64,000 nucleotides of DNA from Kribbella antiqua (GTDB taxonomy: Bacteria; Actinomycetota; Actinomycetes; Propionibacteriales; Kribbellaceae). Both the position numbers and the translations under genes were made by a program. Below are positions 27,000 to 36,082 of the stretch, piece after piece; the first letter of the stretch is position 1; each line of letters begins with the position of its first letter. The DNA lies in the NCBI RefSeq assembly GCF_004345665.1, contig NZ_SLWR01000007.1, positions 310,001 through 374,000 on the forward strand, in the 5' to 3' direction. The notes beneath the pieces were generated by a model. That model was not told the DNA's origin. It saw only the letters and a list, made by a program, of their open reading frames with translations, and did no database searches.

Positions 27000-27851
27000 G
27001 TGGGACTGTTCAGCAGCGGCTCCGGCCCGGAGTCCGACGACGACGCCGGGGACGAGCGAACCGCGTTCTGGCAGGAGCGTGGCTTCGTGTCCGCGGCGAT
27101 CGTCGCGGGCGCGGTCGTCGTCTGCCTGCTGGTCTGGCTCTTCCTCCGGGACTCGGGTGCGCCGGCGACCCAGCCGACGCCCGCCCCGAGCACCGTCGTA
27201 CCGACCGAACAGCCCACCGACGAACCGTCTGTGCCGCCCGCCACGCCCACAGACCAACCGAGTACGCCGTCCGTCACACCCTCTGGTCCGCCCACGACCG
27301 GTGCCGGCGGCTGCAAGGTCAAGAATCCCGCCCAGACCGTCCCGCGGGTGGCGCCGCCGGCGGTCACCTGGCAGTTCGAGGCAGACATGCTCATTCCGCT
27401 CCAGCAGCAGGGAGGTCCGGCCCTGATGGACCGGTCCGGCCTGCGGTACTGCTTCGCCCATTCACCGACCGGCGCCGTACTCGCGGCCATGGTGACGCTC
27501 GGGCAGATCCGGAACCCCGGCCTCACCGAAGCGGTCCTGGCCAAGCGGATCGCGCCCGGCCCCGGCCGGACCCGGGCGCTGGCCGAAGCCCGGTCCACCG
27601 CGACCCCACGGAACCAGGACGATGCCGCGCAGTTCACCGGCTTCAAGGTGATCGACTACCAGCGCAACCGGGCGATCATCGCGATCGCGGTCCGGGTCGA
27701 CGTGAACAGCGTCGGATCACTGCCGGTGACGATGGTCTGGTCCGGCGGTGACTGGAAGGCCGAACTGAAGGACGACGGCAGCTTCAACGGGTCGGTCGCG
27801 CCCGACGTGCTGAAGTCGCTCGACGGCTACGTCGCGTTCCGGGGCGCCTGA
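27000..27851 (+). CDS. VirB8/TcpC-like bitopic membrane protein
   Basis: The 283-residue protein has a short acidic cytoplasmic part, one membrane helix (about residues 31-50), a Pro/Thr-rich linker (about 52-100) and an extracytoplasmic globular domain (about 105-283). The layout matches VirB8-like assembly factors with an NTF2-like fold. Direct motif support is weak. The start is GTG. The last base of its TGA is the first base of the next ATG. Confidence 0.6.
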   Translation: MGLFSSGSGPESDDDAGDERTAFWQERGFVSAAIVAGAVVVCLLVWLFLRDSGAPATQPTPAPSTVVPTEQPTDEPSVPPATPTDQPSTPSVTPSGPPTTGAGGCKVKNPAQTVPRVAPPAVTWQFEADMLIPLQQQGGPALMDRSGLRYCFAHSPTGAVLAAMVTLGQIRNPGLTEAVLAKRIAPGPGRTRALAEARSTATPRNQDDAAQFTGFKVIDYQRNRAIIAIAVRVDVNSVGSLPVTMVWSGGDWKAELKDDGSFNGSVAPDVLKSLDGYVAFRGA

Positions 27852-28753
27852 TGATCGTTCTCGGCTGCTCGTGGGCGCCCTGGGACTGGGGCGACTGTGT
27901 CGCGGACAAGCTCGGCGAAGCCGCCGAGTGGGCCTTCGGCAACTTCTTCAACATGCTCTTCGACGCCATCAAGGCGGTCGTGGTGGCGGCCGTCGAGGCG
28001 GTGATGAAGGGGGTCGGCTTTCTCTGGATCAAGATCGACACCCCGGACATCTCCACGAATGGGCCGGTCGGCTGGTTCCAGGTCCACACCAACTACATCC
28101 TCGGTTTCGTGGCCACGCTCGCGGTGATCTTCGGAGCGATCCAGATGGCGGTGTCGCACCGCGGCGAACCGCTGCGCGACATCCTCAAGTCGATGCTCAC
28201 CCTGGTGGTCGTGTCCAGTGCCGGGGTGGCGTTCGCCGCCGCCCTGATCCAGGCGGCCGACGAGTTCTCCTGGTGGATCATCACCGAGGCGATCGGCGCG
28301 GACGACAACGCCTTCTCGAACAAGCTGGCCGAGAAGATGATCAGTCCGCTCCGGGACAACGGCGTCGGCCTCGCGCTGACCATCATCGTCGGCATCATGA
28401 TGGTGATCACCGGCATCATCCAGCTGGCCCTGATGATCGTCCGCTACGGCATGCTCGTGCTGCTCTGCGGTGTGCTGCCGCTGACCGCCGCGGCGACGAA
28501 CACCGAGAAGGGCCAGATGTGGTTCAAGCAGGCGGTCGGCTGGCTCGCCGGCTTCATCCTCTACAAACCGGTGGCGGCGCTGATCTACGCCACCGCCATC
28601 AAGCTGATCGCCACTCCGGCCGCGCCCGAGAACGCCAGCATCGTGGAAGGGGCCGAGCAGACGCTCAAGGTCCTGATGGGCATCGCGATGATGCTGCTGG
28701 CGGTGGTGGCGCTGCCCGCCATCCTGCGGTTCGTCTCCCCGAGGACGTCCTGA
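27851..28753 (+). CDS. TrbL/VirB6-like polytopic membrane protein, copy 1
   Basis: This 300-residue protein has an amphipathic N-terminus and about five to six membrane helices. The segment HTNYILGFVATLAVIFGAIQ is followed by a basic loop SHRGEPLRDILKS. The late motif LPLTAAATNTEKGQMWFKQ is shared with the next protein. TrbL/VirB6 proteins form the inner-membrane channel part of type IV systems. It overlaps the VirB8-like gene by one base and precedes a paralogue. Confidence 0.75.
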   Translation: MIVLGCSWAPWDWGDCVADKLGEAAEWAFGNFFNMLFDAIKAVVVAAVEAVMKGVGFLWIKIDTPDISTNGPVGWFQVHTNYILGFVATLAVIFGAIQMAVSHRGEPLRDILKSMLTLVVVSSAGVAFAAALIQAADEFSWWIITEAIGADDNAFSNKLAEKMISPLRDNGVGLALTIIVGIMMVITGIIQLALMIVRYGMLVLLCGVLPLTAAATNTEKGQMWFKQAVGWLAGFILYKPVAALIYATAIKLIATPAAPENASIVEGAEQTLKVLMGIAMMLLAVVALPAILRFVSPRTS

Positions 28754-28754
28754 C

Positions 28755-30395
28755 ATGTATGCCCTGATCTGTGGTGACGGTTGGCTCCAATGCCTGAAAG
28801 ACGCGATCGACGCCGCGCTACCGGACGCCGTCCAGGAGATGATCAAATTCATGTTCCAGCCGATTGTGGACGCGATCGCCCAGGCCGTGAACGTCATCAT
28901 GGGCGTGATCGGCACCTTCTGGATCTACGTGCCGACACCGGCCGTCGGTACCTACACCGGGCAACCGGCGCAGGGCACGGTCTCCTGGATCTGGGACCAC
29001 ACCCAGTTCATCGCCGTCTTCGTCGCGACGATCGGTCTGCTCGTCGGTGCCATCCAGATGGCCTGGAGTCAGCGCGGTGACTCGGCCCGGCAGATCCTCA
29101 AGTCGCTGATGACGCTGGCGGTCGCCTCGTCCCTGATCATCGCGGTGGCGCAGCTGCTGATCGAGGCCGGCGACAAGTTCTCCGACTGCCTCGTCACGAG
29201 CGCGCTCGTCGATGCCACCGACGGCTGGAAGTGCGGCATCACCAGCATCCCCGAGGGCAGCGGCTTCGGCCAGACGATGACCGCGATGCTCGGCTTCGCC
29301 GCCGCGACCACGGTGGTCGGCGGGATCGGCTTCGGCCTGATGATCACCATGGGCATCCTCACCATCCTGGCCGGGGTGATCCAGATCGTGCTGATGGTGG
29401 TCCGGAGCGCGTTGCTGATTCTGCTGCTCGGCATCCTGCCGATCGCGGCCGCCGCGACCAACACCGAGCGAGGCAGGCAGTATTTCGGCCAGGTCACCGG
29501 ATGGATCGCGGCCTGGGCGCTCCTCAAACCCGTCGAGGCGGCCGTCTACGCGATGGCGATCGTGCTGACGTCCAACGAGGGCAAGGGCCTGGACTTCTCG
29601 GGCAAGGACACCGGCGCTCAGGTGATGAACACGGTCACCGGCCTCACCATGCTCGGGCTCGCCCTGTTCGCACTGCCGGCGCTGCTGAAGTTCGTCTGCC
29701 CCTTCGTCGCCCAGGTCGCTGGGCAGGCCGGGGCAGGTGCGATCGCCGCCCGGATGACCGGCATGGACAAGATCGCCGACAAGGCGCAGGGCTCGGTCGA
29801 CAGCCAGAGCCCCGATGGCAGCGGTGGCGGCGGTGGCCCGACCGGTGCCCGTAACGTCGGCCGCTCCGGCCAGCAGGCGCAAAGCCCGAGCGGCTCCGGA
29901 GGGGGCGGCGGAGGCGGCGGTGGTGGCGGTGGCGGTGGTGGCGCGGGTGGTGCCGCGGGTAGTGGCGGTGGCGGCGGAGGTGCTGCGGCCGCCAGCGGTG
30001 GCAGTGGTGGTGCGGCTGCTGCCGGTAGCAGCAGTGGTGGTGCGGCTGCTGCCGCTAGCAGCAGTGGCGCTGCCGCGGCCGCTGGTGGTGCGGCTACCGG
30101 TGGTGCCGGCCTGATCGCAGTGGCGGCCAAGAAGGCGTACGACGGGGTCAAGGAAACCGGCAAGCATCTCGAAGGAGAACTCCTGCAGCCGGCCAACCAG
30201 GAATCCGGCGGCGGTGGCGGTGGCGGTGGCGGTGGCGGTGGGTCTGACGGGCCGTCCGGCAGCCGCGGCCGCGCCCGCGACACGAGCCGCGACAACGACC
30301 GGGCGCGAGCACAGCAACAGCAGGACGACCGTCGACGGGACGACCAGCGACGGAACGCACAACAATCCTCGGACGGACCAAGTGGCAGCGGCTGA
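28755..30395 (+). CDS. TrbL/VirB6-like polytopic membrane protein, copy 2, with long Gly/Ala-rich tail
   Basis: This is a paralogue of the preceding gene. Residues 1 to about 325 repeat its pattern, including FVATIGLLVGAIQMAWSQRG and LPIAAAATNTERGRQYFGQ. The remaining 220 residues are low-complexity glycine, alanine and serine with a charged Arg/Asp/Gln-rich end, probably cytoplasmic and disordered. Duplication of the channel subunit with one tailed copy suggests two forms in one complex. Its end overlaps the start of the SCO6880-type gene by 14 bases. Confidence 0.78.
   Translation: MYALICGDGWLQCLKDAIDAALPDAVQEMIKFMFQPIVDAIAQAVNVIMGVIGTFWIYVPTPAVGTYTGQPAQGTVSWIWDHTQFIAVFVATIGLLVGAIQMAWSQRGDSARQILKSLMTLAVASSLIIAVAQLLIEAGDKFSDCLVTSALVDATDGWKCGITSIPEGSGFGQTMTAMLGFAAATTVVGGIGFGLMITMGILTILAGVIQIVLMVVRSALLILLLGILPIAAAATNTERGRQYFGQVTGWIAAWALLKPVEAAVYAMAIVLTSNEGKGLDFSGKDTGAQVMNTVTGLTMLGLALFALPALLKFVCPFVAQVAGQAGAGAIAARMTGMDKIADKAQGSVDSQSPDGSGGGGGPTGARNVGRSGQQAQSPSGSGGGGGGGGGGGGGGGAGGAAGSGGGGGGAAAASGGSGGAAAAGSSSGGAAAAASSSGAAAAAGGAATGGAGLIAVAAKKAYDGVKETGKHLEGELLQPANQESGGGGGGGGGGGGSDGPSGSRGRARDTSRDNDRARAQQQQDDRRRDDQRRNAQQSSDGPSGSG
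29880..30245. repeat. Low-complexity GGC/GGT and GCN tract
   Basis: This tract encodes the Gly/Ala/Ser tail of the second TrbL-like protein. It contains runs of (GGCGGT)n near 29,905-29,940 and 30,210-30,242. Two near-identical copies of a unit including GCAGTGGTGGTGCGGCTGCT lie near 30,000-30,060. Replication slippage could vary its length between strains. Confidence 0.7.
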
Positions 30396-31890
30396 CAACA
30401 TCCGAAGCGCACCGCGCACCTACGGCAACTGGCGGCAGCCTGCCTCGGCGGGCATCGCCGGTCTGGGCACGCTCGGCACCGGCATCATGATGGGCGGCCT
30501 GCTGCTGACCGTCTTCGCCAGCATGGCGGGCGGTATCGGCGCCGCGATGGTGATGATCCTCATCGTCGGCTTCGTCCTGCTGATGCTGATGACCAAGGAC
30601 AAGCACGGCATGTCCGCGCTGGCACGGCTCTCGAACCACATTGGATGGCAACGAGCAAAGATGGCGAAGCACAACATTTACCGCTCCGGTCCGCTCGGAC
30701 GGACCCCGTGGGGCAAGTTCCAGCTGCCCGGCCTGGCCGCCGCGTCCCAGCTGAGCGAGTTCCAGGACTCGTACGGCCGGCCGTTCGCGCTGCTGTACTA
30801 CCCGAGCACCCGGCACTTCACCGTCGTCATCAACGCCGAGCCGGACGGCGCCTCGCTGGTCGACGAGGATCAGATCGACGTCTGGGTGGCGCACTGGGGC
30901 CAGTGGCTCGCCTCGCTCGGTCACGAGCCGGGCATCGTCGCCGCGTCGGTGACGGTCGAGAGCGCCCCGGACACCGGCATCCGGCTGCGCCGTGAGGTCG
31001 GCAACAACATGCTGGACGGCACGCCGCCGATCGCACGGGCGATGCTGACCGAGGTCGTGCAGACCTACCCCGAGGGCTCGGCCCTGATCTCGGCCCGGGT
31101 CGCGCTGACCTTCAAGGGCACGGACCGTAGCGGCAAGCGCCGGAAGGAAGAGGACATGGGCCGCGAGCTCGCGTCCCGGCTGCCCGCGCTCACCCAGAGC
31201 CTGAACTCGACCGGTGCCGGCGCGGCCCGGCCAGTCACCGCTCAGGAGCTCTGCGAGACAGTACGGATCGCGTACGACCCGGCGGCCGCCGTACTGATCG
31301 ACGAAGCTCGGAGCCAGGGCATGGCGCCGGAGCTGCAGTGGACCGATGTCGGCCCGGCCGGGGCGCAGGCGTTCTGGGACAAGTACCGGCACGACTCCGC
31401 CTGGTCGGTGACCTGGCAGATGAGCCAGGCACCACGCGGCGAGGTCTTCTCGTCGGTGCTGTCCCAGCTGGTCGGGCCACACCCGGACATCGACCGCAAA
31501 CGGGTCACGCTGCTCTACCGTCCGCTGGACGCCGCCACCACGGCGCGCATGGTCGAGGCGGACAAGCGCAACGCGTTGTTCCGCGCGACCACCTCGGACC
31601 GGCCCTCGGCCCGGACGCTGGCCGAGGCCCGTGCCGCGGACCGCACCGCGCAGGAGGAGGCTCGCGGCGCGGGTCTGGTCAACTTCGGCATGGTCGTCAC
31701 CGGCACGGTGATGTCGGCCGAGCAGATCCCGGACATGATCGCCGCCGTCGACAACCTGGGCGCGACCGCCCGCATCCTGCTCCGTCCGGCGTACGGCTCG
31801 CAGGACTCGGCCTTCGTGGCCGCGCTGCCGCTGGGCGTCGTACTGGCGAACCACCTTTCGGTACCGGCCGGGATTCGAGAGTCCTTGTGA
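30382..31890 (+). CDS. SCO6880-type membrane protein (PrgI/VirB3-like helices plus VirB4 N-domain-like region)
   Basis: The 502-residue protein has two adjacent membrane helices (about residues 27-72), as in PrgI/VirB3 proteins. A large soluble region without a Walker motif follows; it looks like the N-terminal domain of VirB4/TraC ATPases (for example RPFALLYYPSTRHFTVVI and ISARVALTF). I choose GTG 30382, inside the end of the preceding gene; frame upstream of it is just the shifted Gly-rich tract. It is followed 16 bases later by the VirB4-like ATPase, so the VirB3-VirB4 function appears split over two proteins. Confidence 0.75.
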   Translation: MAAADNIRSAPRTYGNWRQPASAGIAGLGTLGTGIMMGGLLLTVFASMAGGIGAAMVMILIVGFVLLMLMTKDKHGMSALARLSNHIGWQRAKMAKHNIYRSGPLGRTPWGKFQLPGLAAASQLSEFQDSYGRPFALLYYPSTRHFTVVINAEPDGASLVDEDQIDVWVAHWGQWLASLGHEPGIVAASVTVESAPDTGIRLRREVGNNMLDGTPPIARAMLTEVVQTYPEGSALISARVALTFKGTDRSGKRRKEEDMGRELASRLPALTQSLNSTGAGAARPVTAQELCETVRIAYDPAAAVLIDEARSQGMAPELQWTDVGPAGAQAFWDKYRHDSAWSVTWQMSQAPRGEVFSSVLSQLVGPHPDIDRKRVTLLYRPLDAATTARMVEADKRNALFRATTSDRPSARTLAEARAADRTAQEEARGAGLVNFGMVVTGTVMSAEQIPDMIAAVDNLGATARILLRPAYGSQDSAFVAALPLGVVLANHLSVPAGIRESL

Positions 31891-31906
31891 CAGCTGGGGA
31901 GTCACC

Positions 31907-33520
31907 GTGAGCAAGAAGGCGAAGAAGCCGGTCGATCCGGCGCGTGGTGGAAAGCGGCCGATGCCCCGTGGCTGGGCGCGTCCGGGCGGCGGCTACTCGA
32001 CGTACGTCCAGGCTCCGACCGAGTGGCGTGGTACGACGGTGCAGGTCTGCGGGCTGTGGCCGTTCTCGGCCGGCACCGGCAGCCCGATGGTCGGCGTACC
32101 GATCGGCCGCAACATCCTGTCCGGTGCGACCATGTGCTGCGACCCGATCAGCTGGTTCATGCGGGCGAAGCTGATCTCCAACCCGTCCATGTTCGTGCTC
32201 GGCAAGCCGGGCCTGGGCAAGTCGACGATCACCCGGCGGATGGCGCTCGGCCTGGCCGGGTACGGCATTCAGCCGCTGGTGCTGGGCGACCTGAAGCCCG
32301 ACTACAAGGACCTGATCGAGGCACTCGGCGGCCAGGTCATCCAGCTCGGCCGCGGTCGCGGGCACCTGAACGTGCTCGACCCCGGCGAGTCCCGCGAGGC
32401 CGCGCTCCGGCTCACCGGCAAGGCCCGCGAGGCGATCCAGGCGGACGCGCACGGACGTCGTACGACGATGGTGTCGGCGCTGATCTCGATCATGCGCGCG
32501 GCGCCGCCGACGGACCGCGAGGAGACCATCATCGACGAGGCCCTCAAGGTCCTCGACGAGCGACACCCGGGTACGCCGGTGCTCCGCGACCTGCTGCAGG
32601 TCGTCCAGGACGCACCGGACCGGGTCCGCAACGTGGCGCTCGACCGCGGCAGCCTGGACCGGTACCGGCAGATCACCGAGGGGCTCGAGGCGTCGCTGAT
32701 CGGTCTGGTCGGGGGCGGCCGGCTGGGTGAGATCTTCTCCGAGCAGACCGACAACCCGATGCAGATGGACCGTCCGGTCGTGTTCGACGTGTCCAACATC
32801 GACGACTCCGAGACGAACCTGCAGGCCGCCGTACTGCTGGCCTGCTGGTCCTACGGCTTCGGCGCGGTCGCGGTCGCGCAGGCCCTGGCGGACGCCGGGC
32901 TGGAGCCGCGGCGGCACTACTTCGTCATCCTCGACGAGCTCTGGCGGGTACTGCGCGCCGGCCGCGGCCTGGTCGACCGGGTCGACGCGCTGACCCGGCT
33001 GAACCGGCAGCGCGGTGTCGGGATGGCGATGATCTCGCACACCATGTCCGACCTGCTGGCCCTGGAGCACCCCGAGGACCGGATGAAGGCGAAGGGTTTC
33101 GTCGAGCGCTCCGGCATGGTCATCTGCGGTGGTCTGCCGCGGGCGGAGATGGAGAACCTGACCGAGGTCGTGCCGATGTCCGAGGAAGAGCAGAACATGC
33201 TCATCGGCTGGCAGGACCCGCCGGCGTGGGACCCGGCCACCGGCGAGGAGGCGGCACCACCCGGCCGCGGCAACTTCCTGGTCAAGGTCGGAGGCCGCCC
33301 GGGCATCCCGGTGCACGTCGGCCTCACCTCGGTCGAGCGCGAGATCAACGACACCAACAAGCTGTGGAAGACCGGCGCCGACGGCCGGCCGCTGAAGGTG
33401 GAGGTCGCCGCCGACGGCTCCGAGGCGGTCCTCGAGGAGTACAGCCTCGACGACCCGGCCTTGCTGCCGGCGCCGGACCCGAGCACCCGGGTGGTCGCCA
33501 GGACGGGAGTTGACGAGTAA
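31907..33520 (+). CDS. VirB4-like ATPase of a type IV secretion-like system
   Basis: This 537-residue ATPase has Walker A GKPGLGKST (about residues 98-106), DLKPDY soon after, and Walker B FVILDELW near residue 341. It has no membrane helix and lacks the usual VirB4 N-terminal domain, which seems to be in the preceding gene. It probably energises assembly or transport. The start is GTG and the stop TAA overlaps the next ATG by one base. Confidence 0.87.
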   Translation: MSKKAKKPVDPARGGKRPMPRGWARPGGGYSTYVQAPTEWRGTTVQVCGLWPFSAGTGSPMVGVPIGRNILSGATMCCDPISWFMRAKLISNPSMFVLGKPGLGKSTITRRMALGLAGYGIQPLVLGDLKPDYKDLIEALGGQVIQLGRGRGHLNVLDPGESREAALRLTGKAREAIQADAHGRRTTMVSALISIMRAAPPTDREETIIDEALKVLDERHPGTPVLRDLLQVVQDAPDRVRNVALDRGSLDRYRQITEGLEASLIGLVGGGRLGEIFSEQTDNPMQMDRPVVFDVSNIDDSETNLQAAVLLACWSYGFGAVAVAQALADAGLEPRRHYFVILDELWRVLRAGRGLVDRVDALTRLNRQRGVGMAMISHTMSDLLALEHPEDRMKAKGFVERSGMVICGGLPRAEMENLTEVVPMSEEEQNMLIGWQDPPAWDPATGEEAAPPGRGNFLVKVGGRPGIPVHVGLTSVEREINDTNKLWKTGADGRPLKVEVAADGSEAVLEEYSLDDPALLPAPDPSTRVVARTGVDE

Positions 33521-35376
33521 TGGCGAGCGGCAAGAAAAGCACCGGGCCGGGCGGGCTGTCCACGGAGTCGGTCCTCATCTTCATCGGCATCGGTGCGTTC
33601 GCCGTCGGTGTCGGCACCATCTGGGGTGCGTTGAAGGCCGCCGCGGCGATCAACAACACCCGCGGCATCCCCGGTCCGTTCGCCGCGGTGATCGACCTGA
33701 TCAACGGCCGGGTCCGATGGTCCGGTGCGGCCACCGGCGTACTCATCCTGGAGTTCGTGCTGCTGGCTGGAATCGCCGGCGGCGTCTGGTTCCTGCTCCG
33801 GAAGCGGCAGAGCTCCGTCGGCCGGGTGGACAAGTCCGCGTTCCTGATGTCGAAGCGGTCGGAGATTTACAAGCTCACCCGGGAGGGTGCCCAGGAGATC
33901 GCCAACCGGCTCGGCGCCCCGCACGCCGGTCCCGGCATCATGATCGGCCGGACGGTTCGCGACAACATCGACGTTTTCGGGTCCTGGGAAGACATGCACG
34001 TCGACATCTGGGGTCCGCGTACCGGTAAGACCACCTCCCGCGCCGTCCCGGCGATCCTGGACGCGCCCGGCTCCGTCGTCGCCACCTCGAACAAGCGGGA
34101 CATCGTCGACGCCACCCGGGAGCCGCGGGAGAAGAAAGGCCCGGTGTGGGTGTTCGACCCGCAGGAGGTCTGCGAGGAGCCGCCGAACTGGTGGTGGAAC
34201 CCGCTCACCTACATCACGGACGAGACGAAGGCCCGCGAGATGGCCGAGCATTTCGTCGCGTCGCAGCGCAAGCTCGAAGCCCAGACCGACGCGTTCTTCG
34301 ATGCCGCCGGCACCGACCTGCTGGCCGGGTTGCTGCTCGCCGCCGCGGTGGCGAAGCGCCCGATCACCCAGGTCTACAGCTGGCTCGCGGATCAGCGCAA
34401 CGACGAGCCGGAGCGGATCCTGCGCAACACCCCGGGCCTGCACCTGTCCGCGGACGCGCTGTCCGGTGTCATCAACGCGCCGGACAAGCAGCGCGCCGGT
34501 GTGTACGGCACCGCGCAGCAGAGCGCCCAGTTCCTGGTCAACCGCAAGGTCACCCGCTGGGTCATCCCGCAGGGCCCGAACGACACCCGCCCGCAGTTCA
34601 ACCCGCACGAGTTCGTCCGCCAGGGCGGCACGCTCTACAGCCTCTCCAAGGAAGGCGCCGGTACGGCGGGACCGCTGGTCACCGCGCTGACAGTGGCCGT
34701 CGTGGAGGCGGCCGAGGAGTTCGCCAAGGGCTGCCCGATGGGCCGGATGCCGAACCCGCTGGTCGGCGTCCTGGACGAGGCGGCGAACGTCTGCCGCTGG
34801 AAGAACCTGCCCGACCTCTACAGCCACTTCGGTTCCCGCGGCATCGTGCTGATGACGATCCTGCAGTCCTGGGCCCAGGGCCAGGAGTGCTGGGGCGACC
34901 ACGGGATGGAGAAGCTCTGGTCCGCCGCCAACATCCGGGTGTACGGCGGTGGTGCGTCGGACGCCAACTTCCTCGAACGGCTGAGCAAGCTGATCGGCGA
35001 CTACGACATCATTTCCAGCTCGGTGTCGTACAACAAGGGCGAGCGCGGCACCAGCCGGCAGACCCAGCGGCACAACATCCTCGAGGTGTCCGACCTCGCC
35101 GCGATGCCGCCCGGGCGGGCCATCGTGTTCCCGTCGGGTATCCCGGCGACGATGGTGAAAACCGTACCGTGGTTCACCCGCTCGGACGCCGGTGCGGTGA
35201 AGTCGTCGCTGGCGAAGTACGATCCGGGCGCGTCCGGAACCGTCGTACCGCAGGCGAGTGGGAACCCTTGGGTCGCGGCGGGTACGCAGCCACCGGGACA
35301 GGTGCCGGCGAAGCCGGCGCCGATGCCGGGCGTGCCGGTCTGGGAACAGAGTGAGGAGCAGCGTCGTGGATGGTGA
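33520..35376 (+). CDS. VirD4/TraG-like coupling protein ATPase
   Basis: The 618-residue protein has two N-terminal membrane helices (about residues 15-38 and 70-92). A TraG/VirD4 ATPase domain follows, with Walker A WGPRTGKTTS (about 163-172), Walker B VGVLDEAAN near 418 and the downstream ILQSWAQG segment. Such coupling proteins bring DNA or protein substrates to a type IV channel. No relaxase is nearby. It overlaps the preceding stop by one base and the following DUF4913 gene by 11. Confidence 0.9.
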   Translation: MASGKKSTGPGGLSTESVLIFIGIGAFAVGVGTIWGALKAAAAINNTRGIPGPFAAVIDLINGRVRWSGAATGVLILEFVLLAGIAGGVWFLLRKRQSSVGRVDKSAFLMSKRSEIYKLTREGAQEIANRLGAPHAGPGIMIGRTVRDNIDVFGSWEDMHVDIWGPRTGKTTSRAVPAILDAPGSVVATSNKRDIVDATREPREKKGPVWVFDPQEVCEEPPNWWWNPLTYITDETKAREMAEHFVASQRKLEAQTDAFFDAAGTDLLAGLLLAAAVAKRPITQVYSWLADQRNDEPERILRNTPGLHLSADALSGVINAPDKQRAGVYGTAQQSAQFLVNRKVTRWVIPQGPNDTRPQFNPHEFVRQGGTLYSLSKEGAGTAGPLVTALTVAVVEAAEEFAKGCPMGRMPNPLVGVLDEAANVCRWKNLPDLYSHFGSRGIVLMTILQSWAQGQECWGDHGMEKLWSAANIRVYGGGASDANFLERLSKLIGDYDIISSSVSYNKGERGTSRQTQRHNILEVSDLAAMPPGRAIVFPSGIPATMVKTVPWFTRSDAGAVKSSLAKYDPGASGTVVPQASGNPWVAAGTQPPGQVPAKPAPMPGVPVWEQSEEQRRGW

Positions 35377-35740
35377 ACAGGAACTCTTCTACCCGCATGT
35401 CGCGGCGTTCGTCGAGGACCGGTTGATCTACCTCTACACCCGGCGGATCGGGCAGCAGTTCATCTGGTGCCCCGAGTGGTACCGGCACGCCGAGGCGCTC
35501 AGCCGGCTGGACTCGATCTGGCGCGCCTGGGAACACCTGCGGCTCGACCCGGCGACCGGGATGTCGGTCTGGTGGCGTGACCACGCGGACCCGCACATGA
35601 TGGCGCTGCTCGACCCGGACGGCACGTTCGCGGCCTGCCGCGGCGCGCACACCGACTACCCGATCCCGCCGCTGCCGGTGGAGGAGCCGCCGGCCGGGCT
35701 CTTCTTCGACCAGCGCCAGCCCAACCTGCGCGGCATCTAG
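35366..35740 (+). CDS. DUF4913 family protein
   Basis: This 124-residue protein has the tryptophan-rich signature of DUF4913: RIGQQFIWCPEWYRHAEA, then RAWEHLRLDP and WWRDHADPHMMALLDPDG. The family is common next to actinobacterial conjugation ATPases but its function is not known. GTG 35366 overlaps the end of the coupling protein gene, and GAGGAGC lies just upstream. Confidence 0.82.
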   Translation: MDGEQELFYPHVAAFVEDRLIYLYTRRIGQQFIWCPEWYRHAEALSRLDSIWRAWEHLRLDPATGMSVWWRDHADPHMMALLDPDGTFAACRGAHTDYPIPPLPVEEPPAGLFFDQRQPNLRGI

Positions 35741-36082
35741 ATGTGGAAGTGGGGCAACCTGCTGGCTTCCTTCCTCGCCGAGTTGGTTGCCCTAGGCATC
35801 TTTGCCTGGTGGGGTTGGTCGGTTGACGGTACGACGCTCGTCCGGCTGCTGCTCGCGATCGGATTGCCCGCGATCACCGCGGTGGTGTGGGGCTTGTTCG
35901 CGGCGCCGACCGCCAAGCGCACCACGCCGGCGGTGCGGACCGTGGTCAAGGTGCTTGTCTTCGGTCTCGCGGGTGCTGCGCTGTGGAGCCTCGGGCACCC
36001 CGTCTCAGCCGTGGTCTTCGTCGTACTCGTGGCCGCGAATCTGCTGATCATCCACCGGCAGGGGCTCAGCCCCGACCGTTAA
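35741..36082 (+). CDS. YrdB family (DUF2568) membrane protein
   Basis: This 113-residue protein has four membrane helices and matches the YrdB pattern, with WKWGNLLASFLAEL at the start and FAAPTAKR in the middle loop. Function is unknown. The ATG immediately follows the TAG of the DUF4913 gene without a visible ribosome binding site, so translation is probably coupled. It may be a passenger rather than a machine component. It overlaps the opposing coiled-coil gene by four bases. Confidence 0.8.
   Translation: MWKWGNLLASFLAELVALGIFAWWGWSVDGTTLVRLLLAIGLPAITAVVWGLFAAPTAKRTTPAVRTVVKVLVFGLAGAALWSLGHPVSAVVFVVLVAANLLIIHRQGLSPDR

Noticed and set aside
29880..30245. CRISPR-like or satellite repeat array
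   Set aside because: Repeats are short, in frame and encode Gly/Ala/Ser; there are no regular spacers.
30148..31914. 588-codon minus-strand frame opposite the SCO6880-type gene
   Set aside because: Composition is Arg/Gly-rich as expected for antisense of GC-rich coding DNA; no motif supports it.
32917..35073. 718-codon open frame on the minus strand opposite the VirB4- and VirD4-like genes
   Set aside because: It mirrors the plus-strand genes, has no recognisable motifs, and the plus-strand frames carry clear Walker motifs.
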